Shown here piece after piece: positions 9,259 to 17,631 of a stretch of 64,000 bases of DNA (positions within the stretch are counted from its first letter, which is position 1; every line of letters begins with the position of its first letter). The translations under genes and the position numbers were made by a program. The DNA comes from Symplocastrum torsivum CPER-KK1. GTDB taxonomy: Bacteria; Cyanobacteriota; Cyanobacteriia; Cyanobacteriales; Coleofasciculaceae. Location: positions 62,001 to 126,000 of the forward strand of contig JAHHIF010000006.1 of NCBI GenBank assembly GCA_019358875.1, read 5' to 3'. The notes under the pieces were generated by a model. That model saw nothing but the letters and a program-made list of their open reading frames with translations, was not told the DNA's origin and made no database searches.

Positions 9259-9615
9259 ATGACACAAGCAACTCAGCCGCAACAAAAAGGTATCCAGCTA
9301 ACGGAAGCTGCCCTCAAGCATGTTCTAGCACTGCGGGAGAGACAAGGACAAGACCTCTACTTGCGGGTGGGTGTCCGTCAAGGGGGTTGTTCTGGAATGT
9401 CTTACATGATGGATTTTGAAGACCCAAGTTCGGTGCGAGACAATGATCAAGTCTTCGACTATGAGGGCTTTAAAATCATTTGCGACCCGAAAAGTATGCT
9501 TTATCTCTATGGTCTTGTGTTGGACTACAGCGATGCCATGATCGGTGGTGGCTTCCAATTCACCAATCCTAATGCCAGTCAAAGCTGTGGCTGTGGCAAA
9601 TCGTTTGGTGTCTAA
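9259..9615 (+). CDS. sufA: A-type iron-sulfur cluster carrier (SufA/IscA family)
   Basis: A 118-aa member of the HesB/IscA/SufA family, which accepts Fe-S clusters from the Suf scaffold and passes them to target apoproteins in the cytosol. The three conserved cysteines are visible: one in QGGCSGMSY near residue 48 and two in the C-terminal SCGCGKSF. Family hallmarks ITEAA-like (LTEAALKHV) and [13 protein letters not shown] are intact. The length is normal. An AGGAG sequence lies 13 bases before the ATG, a little far. No other suf genes are next to it. Symbol choice between sufA and iscA cannot be settled from sequence alone. Confidence 0.88.
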   Translation: MTQATQPQQKGIQLTEAALKHVLALRERQGQDLYLRVGVRQGGCSGMSYMMDFEDPSSVRDNDQVFDYEGFKIICDPKSMLYLYGLVLDYSDAMIGGGFQFTNPNASQSCGCGKSFGV

Positions 9616-9685
9616 GCTTCAGGTATCCTGACACTTGTTACTACGAAAGAGTTTCAAGCAACGTTGTGCTAACTAAAATACTTAG

Positions 9686-9720
9686 CCAGACCCAACTATT
9701 GAGCGGGGTCTGGTATTGTT
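9686..9720 (+). terminator. Rho-independent terminator after sufA
   Basis: CCAGACCC (9686-9693) pairs with GGGTCTGG ending at 9713, followed by TATTGTTTTGG. The strong GC stem and T-rich tail, 70 bp after the sufA stop, fit an intrinsic terminator. Confidence 0.65.
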
Positions 9721-9755
9721 TTGGATTGTGAAGAACTAATAATGAACAACTATTT

Positions 9756-10178
9756 ATGACGACCGATTTTGCAGCTATTTTTGATCAAGGTCTGGAACGC
9801 TACAACGCAGGTGAAGGTCCAGACACCCTGATTCCTGTTTTTAAAGAAGTGTGCGATCGCGCCCCAAAAATTGCCGCAGCTTGGAGTTGCCTCGCATGGC
9901 TGTATTTACTAGATGACAAACCTGAGCAAGCTTATAAAGTCGCTCTTAAAGGGGTCAAAATAGATAGTAATGCTCCCCAAGCCCGGATTAACCTAGTCCT
10001 TGCCATGTTAGAAACGGGTCAAACGGGAGTCCGGAAGCACATTGATGTGGCGAAACAACTGATGGCACTTGACTCACAAGTGCGACAGGATTTGTCTGAA
10101 AGTATCGAAGATGGACTGGCGAGAAAACCAGACTGGAAGAATTTACAGCGCGTCAAAAACTGGCTAGCTGAAGATTGA
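9756..10178 (+). CDS. Tetratricopeptide-repeat protein
   Basis: A 140-aa helical protein. TPR consensus spacing is visible in AAAWSCLAWLYLLDDKPEQAYKVALKGVKIDSNAPQ (two paired helices ending in the Pro-rich turn) and in RINLVLAMLETGQTG that follows. About two and a half repeats fit. There is no signal peptide or membrane segment, so it is likely a cytosolic protein-protein interaction module. Partner and process are unknown. It lies after the sufA terminator with its own leader, so co-regulation with sufA is not implied. Confidence 0.75.
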   Translation: MTTDFAAIFDQGLERYNAGEGPDTLIPVFKEVCDRAPKIAAAWSCLAWLYLLDDKPEQAYKVALKGVKIDSNAPQARINLVLAMLETGQTGVRKHIDVAKQLMALDSQVRQDLSESIEDGLARKPDWKNLQRVKNWLAED

Positions 10179-10476
10179 TACGCAGTTGCATTCAGTCCTA
10201 ATAAGCTAACGCGGTGACAAGGAGAATAGGGCACTAACCGCTCCGCATCACCGCGACGGAAACCCAAAATAGCACCATCACAAGCACTGCATTCCACTCA
10301 AACAACCAACAACCAACAACTGACACCCAATCTCTTCGATATACTGATTGAAGGCTGTCTATTTCTCAAGCGATGCCCTCCGGCAAAGACTTTCTATCTA
10401 CACACTATCGAATCAGACAGCTAGACTCCGCCACTACAACACTGCTCAATACCCTTTTTAAATTACGGTTGTCCGC
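10179..10476. other. Intergenic spacer without recognisable feature
   Basis: About 300 bp with a short CAACAACCAACAACCAACAA run near 10297-10317 and no gene, strong hairpin or clear promoter motif that I can support. Confidence 0.5.
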
Positions 10477-11355
10477 ATGGTATTTTCAAAAACACAGCTA
10501 ATTGGTCTTAAAGCAGACCATTTTCGTCATCCTCTGGATTTGCGTGCGACTAATAGCCTCAAGCAAGTACCAGGACTAGACTTAATGGTGCGGAGCCTCT
10601 TAGGCCCATTAGCAGAACAGTTTTTTTACCTGAATAATATTGCTGCTAGCGTTTTGGTCGGGGAAAATCAACTACCGCACCTTCATCAGCTACTCTTGGA
10701 CGCTTGCAAAACTCTGGATTTAGACCCACCCCAACTGTATGTACAGCAGCATCCAGTTCCTAATGCCTATACCTTTGCCATGCGAGGTAAGCAGCCTTTC
10801 ATTGTTTTGCATACGTCCCTAATCGATATGCTGACACAGGAAGAAATTCAGGCGGTGATTGCTCATGAATTGGGTCATCTCAAGTGTGAACATGGGGTTT
10901 ACCTGACACCACTTAATATCATCGTCTTAGCGGCTGGTTTATTTCCTGGCTGGGGAACAGTAATTGCTCAAAGTGTACAGGCGCAGATGCTGGAGTGGTT
11001 ACGCTGTGCAGAATTTACCTGCGATCGCGCTGCGCTACTTGCCACTCAAAACCCCAAAGTTGTGATGTCGGTACTGATGAAACTCGCTGGCGGTTCCCCA
11101 ACCCTTGCACCGCAACTAAATCTCGATGCCTTTATCGCTCAAGCTAGAGCCTATGATGCTGTGAGTGAGACAGAACTCGGTGAAATGCTTAAATCTACAC
11201 AGACTTCTCAGCTAACGCATCCCGTCCCAGTTCTACGCGCACGAGAAATTGATCGTTGGGCGAGTTCTCAAACTTATCAATCCTTGTTACAGCAGCAGCA
11301 ATTTGGTTATAATAATAAGGTTGCCCCAGACAAGGGCGGATGGCGGAATTGGTAG
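10477..11355 (+). CDS. M48 family zinc metalloprotease
   Basis: A 292-aa protein with the M48 (HtpX/Ste24-like) catalytic site: HELGH, His130-Glu131-His134, in VIAHELGHLKCEHG. The downstream glutamate ligand is within the AEFTCDRAALLA segment, whose Glu-x3-Asp spacing is typical. One or two hydrophobic stretches (NIIVLAAGLFPGWGTVIA) suggest membrane association, but it lacks the full HtpX membrane set. Such proteins degrade misfolded or exported substrates; the target here is unknown. The ATG at 10477 gives normal length. Its last codons (GGWRNW and stop) are also the 5' part of the tRNA-Leu gene, a same-strand overlap of 22 bp. Confidence 0.87.
   Translation: MVFSKTQLIGLKADHFRHPLDLRATNSLKQVPGLDLMVRSLLGPLAEQFFYLNNIAASVLVGENQLPHLHQLLLDACKTLDLDPPQLYVQQHPVPNAYTFAMRGKQPFIVLHTSLIDMLTQEEIQAVIAHELGHLKCEHGVYLTPLNIIVLAAGLFPGWGTVIAQSVQAQMLEWLRCAEFTCDRAALLATQNPKVVMSVLMKLAGGSPTLAPQLNLDAFIAQARAYDAVSETELGEMLKSTQTSQLTHPVPVLRAREIDRWASSQTYQSLLQQQQFGYNNKVAPDKGGWRNW
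11284..11313 (+). promoter_or_regulatory. Putative promoter of tRNA-Leu inside the M48 gene
   Basis: TTGTTA (11284-11289) and TATAAT (11308-11313) are separated by 18 bp, close to the sigma-70 consensus, and would start transcription about 14 nt before the tRNA. Both lie in the coding sequence of the protease. Confidence 0.6.
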
Positions 11356-11417
11356 ACGCACCACACTCAAAATGTGGCGACCTTACGGTCGTGGGAGTTC
11401 GAGTCTCCCCCCGCCCA
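11334..11417 (+). tRNA. trnL-CAA: tRNA-Leu (anticodon CAA)
   Basis: A class II tRNA of 84 nt without encoded CCA. The D-arm GGCGGAATTGGTAGACGC, anticodon stem CCACA/TGTGG with loop CTCAAAA (anticodon CAA, reading UUG), a long variable arm CGACC-TTA-CGGTCG and the T-arm GGGAG-TTCGAGT-CTCCC are all clear. The acceptor stem GGGCGGA pairs with CCCGCCC except for position 7 (A) against 66 (C), an A-C mismatch where an A-U pair is expected. The discriminator base is A. The 5' 22 bases overlap the end of the protease gene. Confidence 0.95.
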
Positions 11418-11439
11418 CTGTAGTTGAGAGGCAACGACC

Positions 11440-11649
11440 ATGACACAGCGACTCAAGCGCTGGGAATCTCCTCGCCGTCAGGGGAGAAACGATAAAGGAA
11501 AAGGTGGCTCCGCAAGACAGCGACAGCTGAAGAAGCAAACTCAGATGCTGCGTAAGAAGCTCAAAGAGAGCCAACCAGAAGACAACCAGAAGAATAAAGG
11601 GGAAGAGACTTCAATTCTCTCCCCTTATTTTTTTGCTTTCATTGTCTAA
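11440..11649 (+). CDS. Small very basic protein, unknown function
   Basis: A 69-aa frame, strongly basic and Gln/Lys/Arg rich (for example KKQTQMLRKKLKESQ), which looks like a coiled or nucleic-acid-binding segment. A GAGAGG Shine-Dalgarno precedes the ATG by eight bases, which supports translation. It begins 23 bp after tRNA-Leu and may share its transcript. Oddly, an intrinsic terminator lies within its last 17 codons, so the annotated C-terminal SPYFFAFIV end may not be made as such. I do not recognise a family. Confidence 0.55.
   Translation: MTQRLKRWESPRRQGRNDKGKGGSARQRQLKKQTQMLRKKLKESQPEDNQKNKGEETSILSPYFFAFIV
11597..11635 (+). terminator. Intrinsic terminator overlapping the 3' end of the small basic gene
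   Basis: AAGGGG-A-AGAG pairs with CTCT-CCCCTT around an ACTTCAATT loop, followed by ATTTTTTT. Stem plus T-tract is a classic rho-independent terminator; it lies before the stop codon at 11647. Confidence 0.75.
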
Positions 11650-11713
11650 TAAAGTTTCTCTTCGAGATCAAAATGGAGCTTAATCAGCGGTATACCACTG
11701 CTGAGTTCAGCCT

Positions 11714-12484
11714 TTAACGGATTGCCACCAAAATCCGATCATCCCAACGTTGCCAGATGGTCTCAACCTCGCGAAAACCAGCTTCTTGCAGTGCTGCTAC
11801 GTGAATTGCCAGCGTCGGTTCATTTTCGGTAGCTCTTGGTGCAAATCGGCGTTGTCGTTCTTCGAGTAATGCTTTGAAATCTGGTTCGTCTGCGATCGCC
11901 TGCCACCAGCGTTTCCAGTCTTCTTGATTGTTCTCGATAAACGCCTGCTGTTCCTGTTGCACCTGTACCCTTTTTGCCAAACGGTTGAACGTCTCTAGAT
12001 GTGGCGGAAAGTAGAGATGATCGCCATTGAGAAACACACCACCAGGACGTACCAGTTGTCCAAGCTGCTGATACAGCTTTACTAGTCGATCGCTTGGTAG
12101 CCAATGCAGAGCTGTTGTGCTTAAAACAGCATCAACCTGAGTGTCACCCAGCAACTTTACCCAATCCTCCTGCGTCAAGTCTGCTTCGACCCAGCGTAGG
12201 CGATCGCCGATTGTCCCCAATGCCCCTTGACCAATGGCTAACAGAACGGGATCATAATCAACGCCGATACAACGGGCATGGGGAAATCGCTGTAACAACC
12301 GCTGACTAATTGCACCCGGACCACACGCCAGATCTAGCGCGGTAAACGATTCTGGCATCGTCAGCGCCAATGCATTGAGCATGACTTGAAACCGTTCTTC
12401 TCGTAAGGGCAGATAACCACTCTGCTGAGCATCCCAGCGATGAAGCCAGTGTTGCCAGTTAACTTGAGATTGAAGATTGCTCAT
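11714..12484 (-). CDS. Class I SAM-dependent methyltransferase
   Basis: A 256-aa Rossmann-fold methyltransferase. Motif I is ALDLACGPGAISQRLL near residue 48, an acidic loop follows in CIGVDYDPVLL, then the motif DAVLSTTALHWLP and the motif III region LVRPGGVFLNGDH. This pattern resembles the UbiE/Tam-like small-molecule methyltransferases. The substrate is not predictable. Its start overlaps the end of nikE by 26 bp, so it is the last gene of the Nik-type operon and probably translationally coupled. That position hints at a role connected with the imported metal or its chelator, but this is inference. Confidence 0.85.
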   Translation of the reverse strand: MSNLQSQVNWQHWLHRWDAQQSGYLPLREERFQVMLNALALTMPESFTALDLACGPGAISQRLLQRFPHARCIGVDYDPVLLAIGQGALGTIGDRLRWVEADLTQEDWVKLLGDTQVDAVLSTTALHWLPSDRLVKLYQQLGQLVRPGGVFLNGDHLYFPPHLETFNRLAKRVQVQQEQQAFIENNQEDWKRWWQAIADEPDFKALLEERQRRFAPRATENEPTLAIHVAALQEAGFREVETIWQRWDDRILVAIR

Positions 12485-13304
12485 AGGAATTAGGAAGCAG
12501 ATTAGATGGAAAGGATTTGCGATCGCTTGGGTGGGACGGGAGTTGTGCTGCGATTAGCTGCTGAGAATAGGGATGGCTCAACTGATTGAGATTGACAGTA
12601 TCGAGCGATTCGACAATCTCACCCGATTGCATCACGGCAATGGCATCAGCCAGGTAAGCAACGGCAGTTAAATCGTGGGTAATAAACAGATAGGACAGGC
12701 TAAATTGTTGCTTGAGCTGGAGCAGTAAATCAAGAATTTGCGCCTGAATGGACATATCCAGACTGGCAACGGGTTCATCTAGCACAATCAGCTTGGGCTT
12801 GAGTGCGATCGCTCTGGCAATGCTGACACGCTGCAACTGTCCGCCACTGAATTGATGGGGATATTTGTTTGCATCACTCGCTGTTAAACCAACCGTTTCT
12901 AGGAGATGCATGACTTGCTGAGCAACCTCTGAGTTGGTGAGGTTGAGGTAATTTCGCATCGGTTCACTAATGATGTCTTGAGCCTTCAGCCGGGGATTAA
13001 CTGCACTAAAACTATCTTGAAAAACGACCTGCATGTTTTGCCGCACCCGATACCACTCTCGGAGTGAAAGGTGTCCCAGTTCCTCTCCTTGAAACCAAAT
13101 TTCGCCTGCGTCTGGTCGCTCTAACCCCAACACGAGTCGCCCCAAGGTGCTTTTTCCGGCTCCGCTCGCTCCGACGATACCCAGACAAGTGCCAGGCTGA
13201 ATGTTGATCGAAACCTCTCGAAGTGCCTGAATGATTTGCCGCTTGCCACCCCAGCCCATTCTGAGTTGATAGGTTTTTGTCAAATGACGCACCGACAAAA
13301 TCAT
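12459..13304 (-). CDS. nikE: Nickel/peptide ABC transporter ATPase subunit NikE-like
   Basis: A 281-aa ABC ATPase of the oligopeptide/nickel class. Walker A is GIVGASGAGKSTLGR, the Q-loop lies in VVFQDSF, the signature is FSGGQLQRVSIARA, Walker B is KLIVLDEPVASLD and the switch His is in LFITHDLTAVAYLAD. It hydrolyses ATP for import through the NikBC permease at the inner face of the plasma membrane. ATGA overlap with nikD (13301-13304) indicates translational coupling. The specific NikE assignment rests on the operon layout and on NikA similarity; dipeptide or metallophore import is possible. Confidence 0.87.
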   Translation of the reverse strand: MILSVRHLTKTYQLRMGWGGKRQIIQALREVSINIQPGTCLGIVGASGAGKSTLGRLVLGLERPDAGEIWFQGEELGHLSLREWYRVRQNMQVVFQDSFSAVNPRLKAQDIISEPMRNYLNLTNSEVAQQVMHLLETVGLTASDANKYPHQFSGGQLQRVSIARAIALKPKLIVLDEPVASLDMSIQAQILDLLLQLKQQFSLSYLFITHDLTAVAYLADAIAVMQSGEIVESLDTVNLNQLSHPYSQQLIAAQLPSHPSDRKSFPSNLLPNSYEQSSISS

Positions 13305-14125
13305 CGCCCTCCCTCCCTACGATGACTTAAGCGAGCGGCAAAGAGCGATCGCGTGTAAGGGTGTTGTGGCTGATCGAAAAGTTGAGCAACAGGAGACTGT
13401 TCAACGAATTCACCGTTGTACATCACCGCCACGTCATCCGCCAGTTGAGCAATCACACCCAAGTCATGCGTCACTAACAGAATCGCGCAGTGGGTTTGCT
13501 GCTGAAGCTGATCTAATAACTGTAGGATTTGCATTTGCGTAATCACATCCAGAGCCGTAGTGGGTTCATCCGCAATCAACACTTTGGGCTGGAGTGCCAG
13601 CGCGATCGCAATCATCACCCGTTGCAACATACCGCCACTCAGTTGAAACGGAAATTGCTGCAAGAGCTGTTGCGGTCGTGTTAACCCGACGGCTGCCAGA
13701 TGCTCTGTAGCGACTGATCGAGCAGTCGAGCGAGTCAAGGTCTGATGGGAATGCAGCGTGTCAACAAACTGCTGTCCAATCGAAGCGATCGGATTGAAAA
13801 AGCTAGCCGGATTTTGCAAAATCATGCCAATTTGCCGCCCCCGAACCTGCCGCATCTCGGCTTCATTCAGTCGAGTAATTTCTGTTCCTGCAAGCTGGAT
13901 GCTGCCTCGAATAATTGCCGATCTGAATAATCTTAGAATAGACAGACAGGTTGCACTCTTGCCGCAACCGCTTTCACCAATAATGCCCAACACTTTTCCT
14001 TGCTGGAGGTGAAAGCTAACACCGCGCACGATTTCGCGATCGCTTACGTCCCGCCTTCGGCGATTGCTGCGTCGTTCGGGTAGCACAGTCCGCAGATGAT
14101 TCACGCTCAGCAAGGCTTCAACCAT
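13301..14125 (-). CDS. nikD: Nickel/peptide ABC transporter ATPase subunit NikD-like
   Basis: The first ATPase of the pair: Walker A GIIGESGCGKSATCL, signature LSGGMLQRVMIAIAL, Walker B KVLIADEPTTALD, H-loop LVTHDLGVIAQLAD, and a C-terminal segment QPQHPYTRSLFAA typical of peptide/nickel importers. The open frame starts at 14209, but the 28 extra residues read through nikC in another frame. The ATG at 14125 (MVEALLSVNHL) is the natural start and overlaps the nikC stop by 8 bp. The pair NikD-NikE would form the heterodimeric motor. Confidence 0.88.
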   Translation of the reverse strand: MVEALLSVNHLRTVLPERRSNRRRRDVSDREIVRGVSFHLQQGKVLGIIGESGCGKSATCLSILRLFRSAIIRGSIQLAGTEITRLNEAEMRQVRGRQIGMILQNPASFFNPIASIGQQFVDTLHSHQTLTRSTARSVATEHLAAVGLTRPQQLLQQFPFQLSGGMLQRVMIAIALALQPKVLIADEPTTALDVITQMQILQLLDQLQQQTHCAILLVTHDLGVIAQLADDVAVMYNGEFVEQSPVAQLFDQPQHPYTRSLFAARLSHRREGGR

Positions 14126-14990
14126 TTTGCAATTTTGAGGTGAGGGTTTCCACTTGCACCCGCCGTTCAGTGCGCGGATCGAGCGCATCCCGCAAGGCAT
14201 CACCCACAAAATTAAACGACAGACTGACGATGAAAATCATTAATCCTGGGTAGAACATGAGTGAGGGAACTCGGCGGAAAAAATCGCGTCCGTCATTTAG
14301 CATTGCCCCCCATTCTGCTGTAGGCGGCTGAATGCCCAGTCCGAGAAATGACAAGCCAGCAATATGCAGAATTATGTGGCTCAAGTCGAGGGAAGCCAGA
14401 ATTGCCAGTTCTGCCAGTGTGTAAGGCACAATATGCCGCAGCATCAGCGGTAACCGTTGGGTGCCAGAAACAATGGCAGCTTTAACAAAATCGCTTTCTT
14501 TAACGCTGAGAACGCGGCTTCGCACAATTCGGGCATACCAAGCCCAATGTGATGCCACCAATGCCAACACGAGGTTGAACAGCCCACCACCCAAAATGCC
14601 AGCAACTGCCAGCGACAGAATCAGACTGGGAAACGCTAGAAAGACATCGCAGATTCGCATCAGCAAGGTATCGACTTTGCCGCCCACATAGCCTGAAACC
14701 ATGCCAACGACAAGGCTAATTGCTGTTGTTAATGCCACCACCATCAGGGCAACAGATAACGATACTCGCGATCCATAGATCAACCGGGATAAGATGCATC
14801 GTCCCAGATGATCAGTTCCCAGGGGATAGGTGAAACTCGCAGGTTGCAGCTTCTGCATCAGATCGACCTGTAAGGGGTCATGGGGGGCAATCACTGGCGC
14901 AAATAAAGCCATGAGTAGAATCACGACGATCAGACTTAACCCAATCCAAGCAATTTTGTGCTGTAGTAATTGACGCAGTAGAGACATCAA
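14118..14990 (-). CDS. nikC: Nickel/peptide ABC transporter permease NikC-like
   Basis: A 290-aa inner-membrane permease with an N-terminal anchor (HKIAWIGLSLIVVILLMALFA) followed by APHDPLQVDL, then about five more membrane helices. The binding-protein-dependent transport (EAA) loop is near residue 185, VKAAIVSGTQRLPLMLRHI. The DPP/Opp C-type family signature GTDHLGRCILSRLIYGSRVSL is present. It pairs with NikB to form the channel. The start is ATG at 14990, 12 bp after nikB. Confidence 0.9.
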   Translation of the reverse strand: MMSLLRQLLQHKIAWIGLSLIVVILLMALFAPVIAPHDPLQVDLMQKLQPASFTYPLGTDHLGRCILSRLIYGSRVSLSVALMVVALTTAISLVVGMVSGYVGGKVDTLLMRICDVFLAFPSLILSLAVAGILGGGLFNLVLALVASHWAWYARIVRSRVLSVKESDFVKAAIVSGTQRLPLMLRHIVPYTLAELAILASLDLSHIILHIAGLSFLGLGIQPPTAEWGAMLNDGRDFFRRVPSLMFYPGLMIFIVSLSFNFVGDALRDALDPRTERRVQVETLTSKLQNG

Positions 14991-15002
14991 TGTTTTCTCC
15001 GG

Positions 15003-15971
15003 TTAGTCTTCCTGTTTACCCAAACGAATGCGTGGATCGAGATAGGTGTAAGTTAAATCGATCATCAAATTAATGCACACAAATAGCATGGCAGTTAAGC
15101 AAACATAGCACTGCACAACGGGATAATCGCGATTCAGAATTGACTCAACGGCGAAGCGTCCCAATCCTGGTAGTGCAAACACATTTTCAACAATGACGGT
15201 GCCTGATAGGAGTTGAGCAATACTCAACCCGAAAACCGTGACAACGGGCAGGATGGCATTCTTCAGCACATAACGACTGACGATCAACCGTTCCAGTAAC
15301 CCTCTGGCTCTGGCATACAGCACATAGTTTTGACTTAAACTGTCGAGCATACTGCTTCGCAACAGACGGGCATAGATGGCAGCGGGAGTCCAGGCTAAGG
15401 TAATGGCAGGCAAAATCCAGTCTGCAAGTGAGCCACGACTCGTCACCGAAAACCAGCCCAGCTTGTAGCTGAACAAATAGAGCAGCAAAAATCCGAGCCA
15501 GAAATTTGGCATGGCTGTCCCGGTATAGGTAAATAGGCGACTGGCTTGATCGAACCAACTGTCTCGATACAGGGCTGCTAAAATACCCATCGGTAAACCG
15601 ATGACTAAAATCAGGGCGGCGGCACAGGTTGTGAGCATCAATGTGGTCGGAGCGTAGTACAACACTGATTGCAGCACGGGTTCATCCGTGACAAACGATC
15701 GCCCAAAGTCAAGATGCAGTACTCGCCAGAGCCAGCTTAGATATTGCACTACTAGAGGGCGATCGAGTCCCAGCTTTTCACGCATAGCAGCGATCGCTTC
15801 TGGGGTAGTTGGTACATTCATCGAGCGCAGCACAACCGTTGCCGGATCGCTTGGCATCAGTTGAATTAACAAGAATGTGACTAACGAAATGCCGAATAGT
15901 ACAGGAACAAGTTGTAAGACTCGCTGGAAAACATAGTGCTGTGTCAGTCGCTTCAAGAGAGTTTCACCCAT
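15003..15971 (-). CDS. nikB: Nickel/peptide ABC transporter permease NikB-like
   Basis: A 322-aa permease of the DppB/NikB type: N-terminal helix VLQLVPVLFGISLVTFLLIQ, the long periplasmic loop with LGLDRPLVVQYLSWLWRVLHLDFG, and an EAA-type loop ARARGLLERLIVSRYVLKNA near residue 230. The C-terminal ENVFALPGLGRFAVESILNRDYP is the family hallmark. Six membrane segments are expected. The gene starts 3 bp after the broken nikA ends and is intact, so the downstream operon could still be expressed even though the binding protein is split. Confidence 0.9.
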   Translation of the reverse strand: MGETLLKRLTQHYVFQRVLQLVPVLFGISLVTFLLIQLMPSDPATVVLRSMNVPTTPEAIAAMREKLGLDRPLVVQYLSWLWRVLHLDFGRSFVTDEPVLQSVLYYAPTTLMLTTCAAALILVIGLPMGILAALYRDSWFDQASRLFTYTGTAMPNFWLGFLLLYLFSYKLGWFSVTSRGSLADWILPAITLAWTPAAIYARLLRSSMLDSLSQNYVLYARARGLLERLIVSRYVLKNAILPVVTVFGLSIAQLLSGTVIVENVFALPGLGRFAVESILNRDYPVVQCYVCLTAMLFVCINLMIDLTYTYLDPRIRLGKQED

Positions 15972-15974
15972 TCC

Positions 15975-17566
15975 TTAAGATTTACTCAGCTTACTCAGTG
16001 GCACTTGATTTGCCTGCGGCATAAATTCAAATCCACTCAGGTTTTTATGCAGAACCGCAATGTTGGTTGAGTAGGAAATGGGCAGGTAAACCGCCTGTTC
16101 GTGCAGGCTAGTGAGAATATCGCGATAGAGCTGTTGACGCGCCGTTTCATCAGTGGAGAGTAGCACCTTGCCAATGTTTTGATCGATTTCTGCTTTCATC
16201 GGCAGTCCTGATTGAGCTTCGTAGTCAGCGTGCGAGGGTTTTCGCATCGAAGACACCATCGCTTGAGGTTCGTAGGGCGGTCCCCAAGTGTCGTTGAAGA
16301 TTAAGTTAAACTCACCGCTAGTTTGGCGATCAGACCAGGACTGTTCTTCTTCTCCCAGTAACTTTAGATCTATGCCGACAGCTTTTAGATCGGCTTGAAT
16401 GGCTTCTGCGATCGCCTTATCCACATTGTTTTTGCCACTAAAGGACAAATCAAGCGTCAACGGCTGCCCGTCTTTTTGGCGAATACTCTGTCCAGTGGGT
16501 TGCTGCATCCCGCTTCATTCAACAGGGCTTTTGCTCGCTCCACATCATAGGCATAGGGTTGCAGTCCGATATTGGCGTAGGGGACTTCTGTTGAAAAGTA
16601 GGTATCGGCTTTCTTTTCTGTACCGTAGAAAATCGCGGAGATAATCGCATCTTTATTGACGCTATGTTGAATTGCCTGTCGTACTTTCAGGTCTTGTGTC
16701 GCTCCGCGAGCAGAATTAATAGCGATCGCACGGGTATTTAGCGGCTGCGAGACTTGTGCCGTATATTGCCCTGAATCGCGCATCTGTTTAAACGAATCGA
16801 GGTTAATTTCGCCGTTGCCATAAACCAAATCAAGCTCCCCTTTCTCAAACGCCAGCACTCGCGTCTCCCCATCTGGAATCACCTTGACGGTAATTTGTTC
16901 GATTGTTGGTTTTTCACCCCAATAGGTTTCGTTGCGTTTGAAAACCGCCTGATTGTCCTTTTGGTAGTTAGCGAGTGTCCAGGGTCCAGTCCCAATCGGG
17001 GCTTTGATGCCCTTTGCGGTCGTGCCGCTGTCGGGAAACGCCGCCGGGGATAAAAAGCGGACTGGACGAATCAACGTCAATTCCTGTAATGCTGGATAAT
17101 AGGGAGTCTTCAGATACAACTTCAGAACCGAATCGCCTTGGGCTTCAACCCGATCAATCGCATCAATTAATCCCAACCACTCATGCTCTTGGCGATTCTG
17201 CAACACCTGATCAAAATTCGCTTTTGCGGCGGTCGCATTAAAGGGTGTACCGTCAGAGAAATTGACCCCCTGCCGCAGTTGAAACGTGATCAACTTACCA
17301 TCTGGAGCAACGTCCCAGCTTTCTGCCAATCCGGGCCGAATCTTACCCCCGCGACTGTAGTTGACCAATGGCTCAAAAATCATATCTTGAGCGAACATTT
17401 GGCTGGGATCATACATATGTGGATTCAGCGGTCCCACATCTTGCGACCAGGAAAAAGTCAGTTCCGAACGTTTGGGGGCTGCTGCTTGCTGCTGCACACA
17501 GCTTGGTAGAACAATAACCACTACGGCAGCGATCGCAATCAGCACATAAGTAAAGAACTTTTTCAT
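15975..17566 (-). pseudogene. nikA: Nickel ABC transporter substrate-binding protein NikA, frameshifted
   Basis: Two reading frames together make one NikA-like lipoprotein. The upstream frame (17566 to about 16509) begins MKKFFTYVLIAIAA with a lipobox LPSC, then carries the binding-protein core (GLAESWDVAPDGKLITFQL, GTGPWTL) up to AKALLNEAG. The downstream frame continues QQPTGQSIRQKDGQPLTLDL, GEEEQSW, DTWGPPYEPQAMVSSMR and AVYLPISYS, in excellent agreement with my recollection of E. coli NikA (EAGW, GKDIREKNGQPL, SSMRVPSHAD). Loss of one G from a TGG Trp codon next to 16506 explains the shift. The open frame starts at 17617, but MKKFF at 17566 fits the signal peptide. Either a true disruption or an assembly error. 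Confidence 0.88.
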
Positions 17567-17618
17567 CGGTGAAGCCTGAAAACAAAGAGTGGGAGCCTCT
17601 ATAACCCTGCCCCGCATT

Positions 17619-17631
17619 AATGATTATCATT
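17619..17631. promoter_or_regulatory. Fur-family operator-like palindrome upstream of nikA
   Basis: AATGATTATCATT is a perfect 13-bp palindrome 53 bp before the nikA start. It differs from the core of the classical Fur box (AATGATAATCATT) by one central base. This suggests control of the operon by a Fur-family metalloregulator (Fur or Zur). The remaining spacer to 17988 shows no gene or other clear motif. Confidence 0.6.

Noticed and set aside
10297..10320. CAACAACCAACAACCAAC run as a functional repeat
   Set aside because: Short low-complexity sequence of a kind seen in many spacers here; no structure or coding link.
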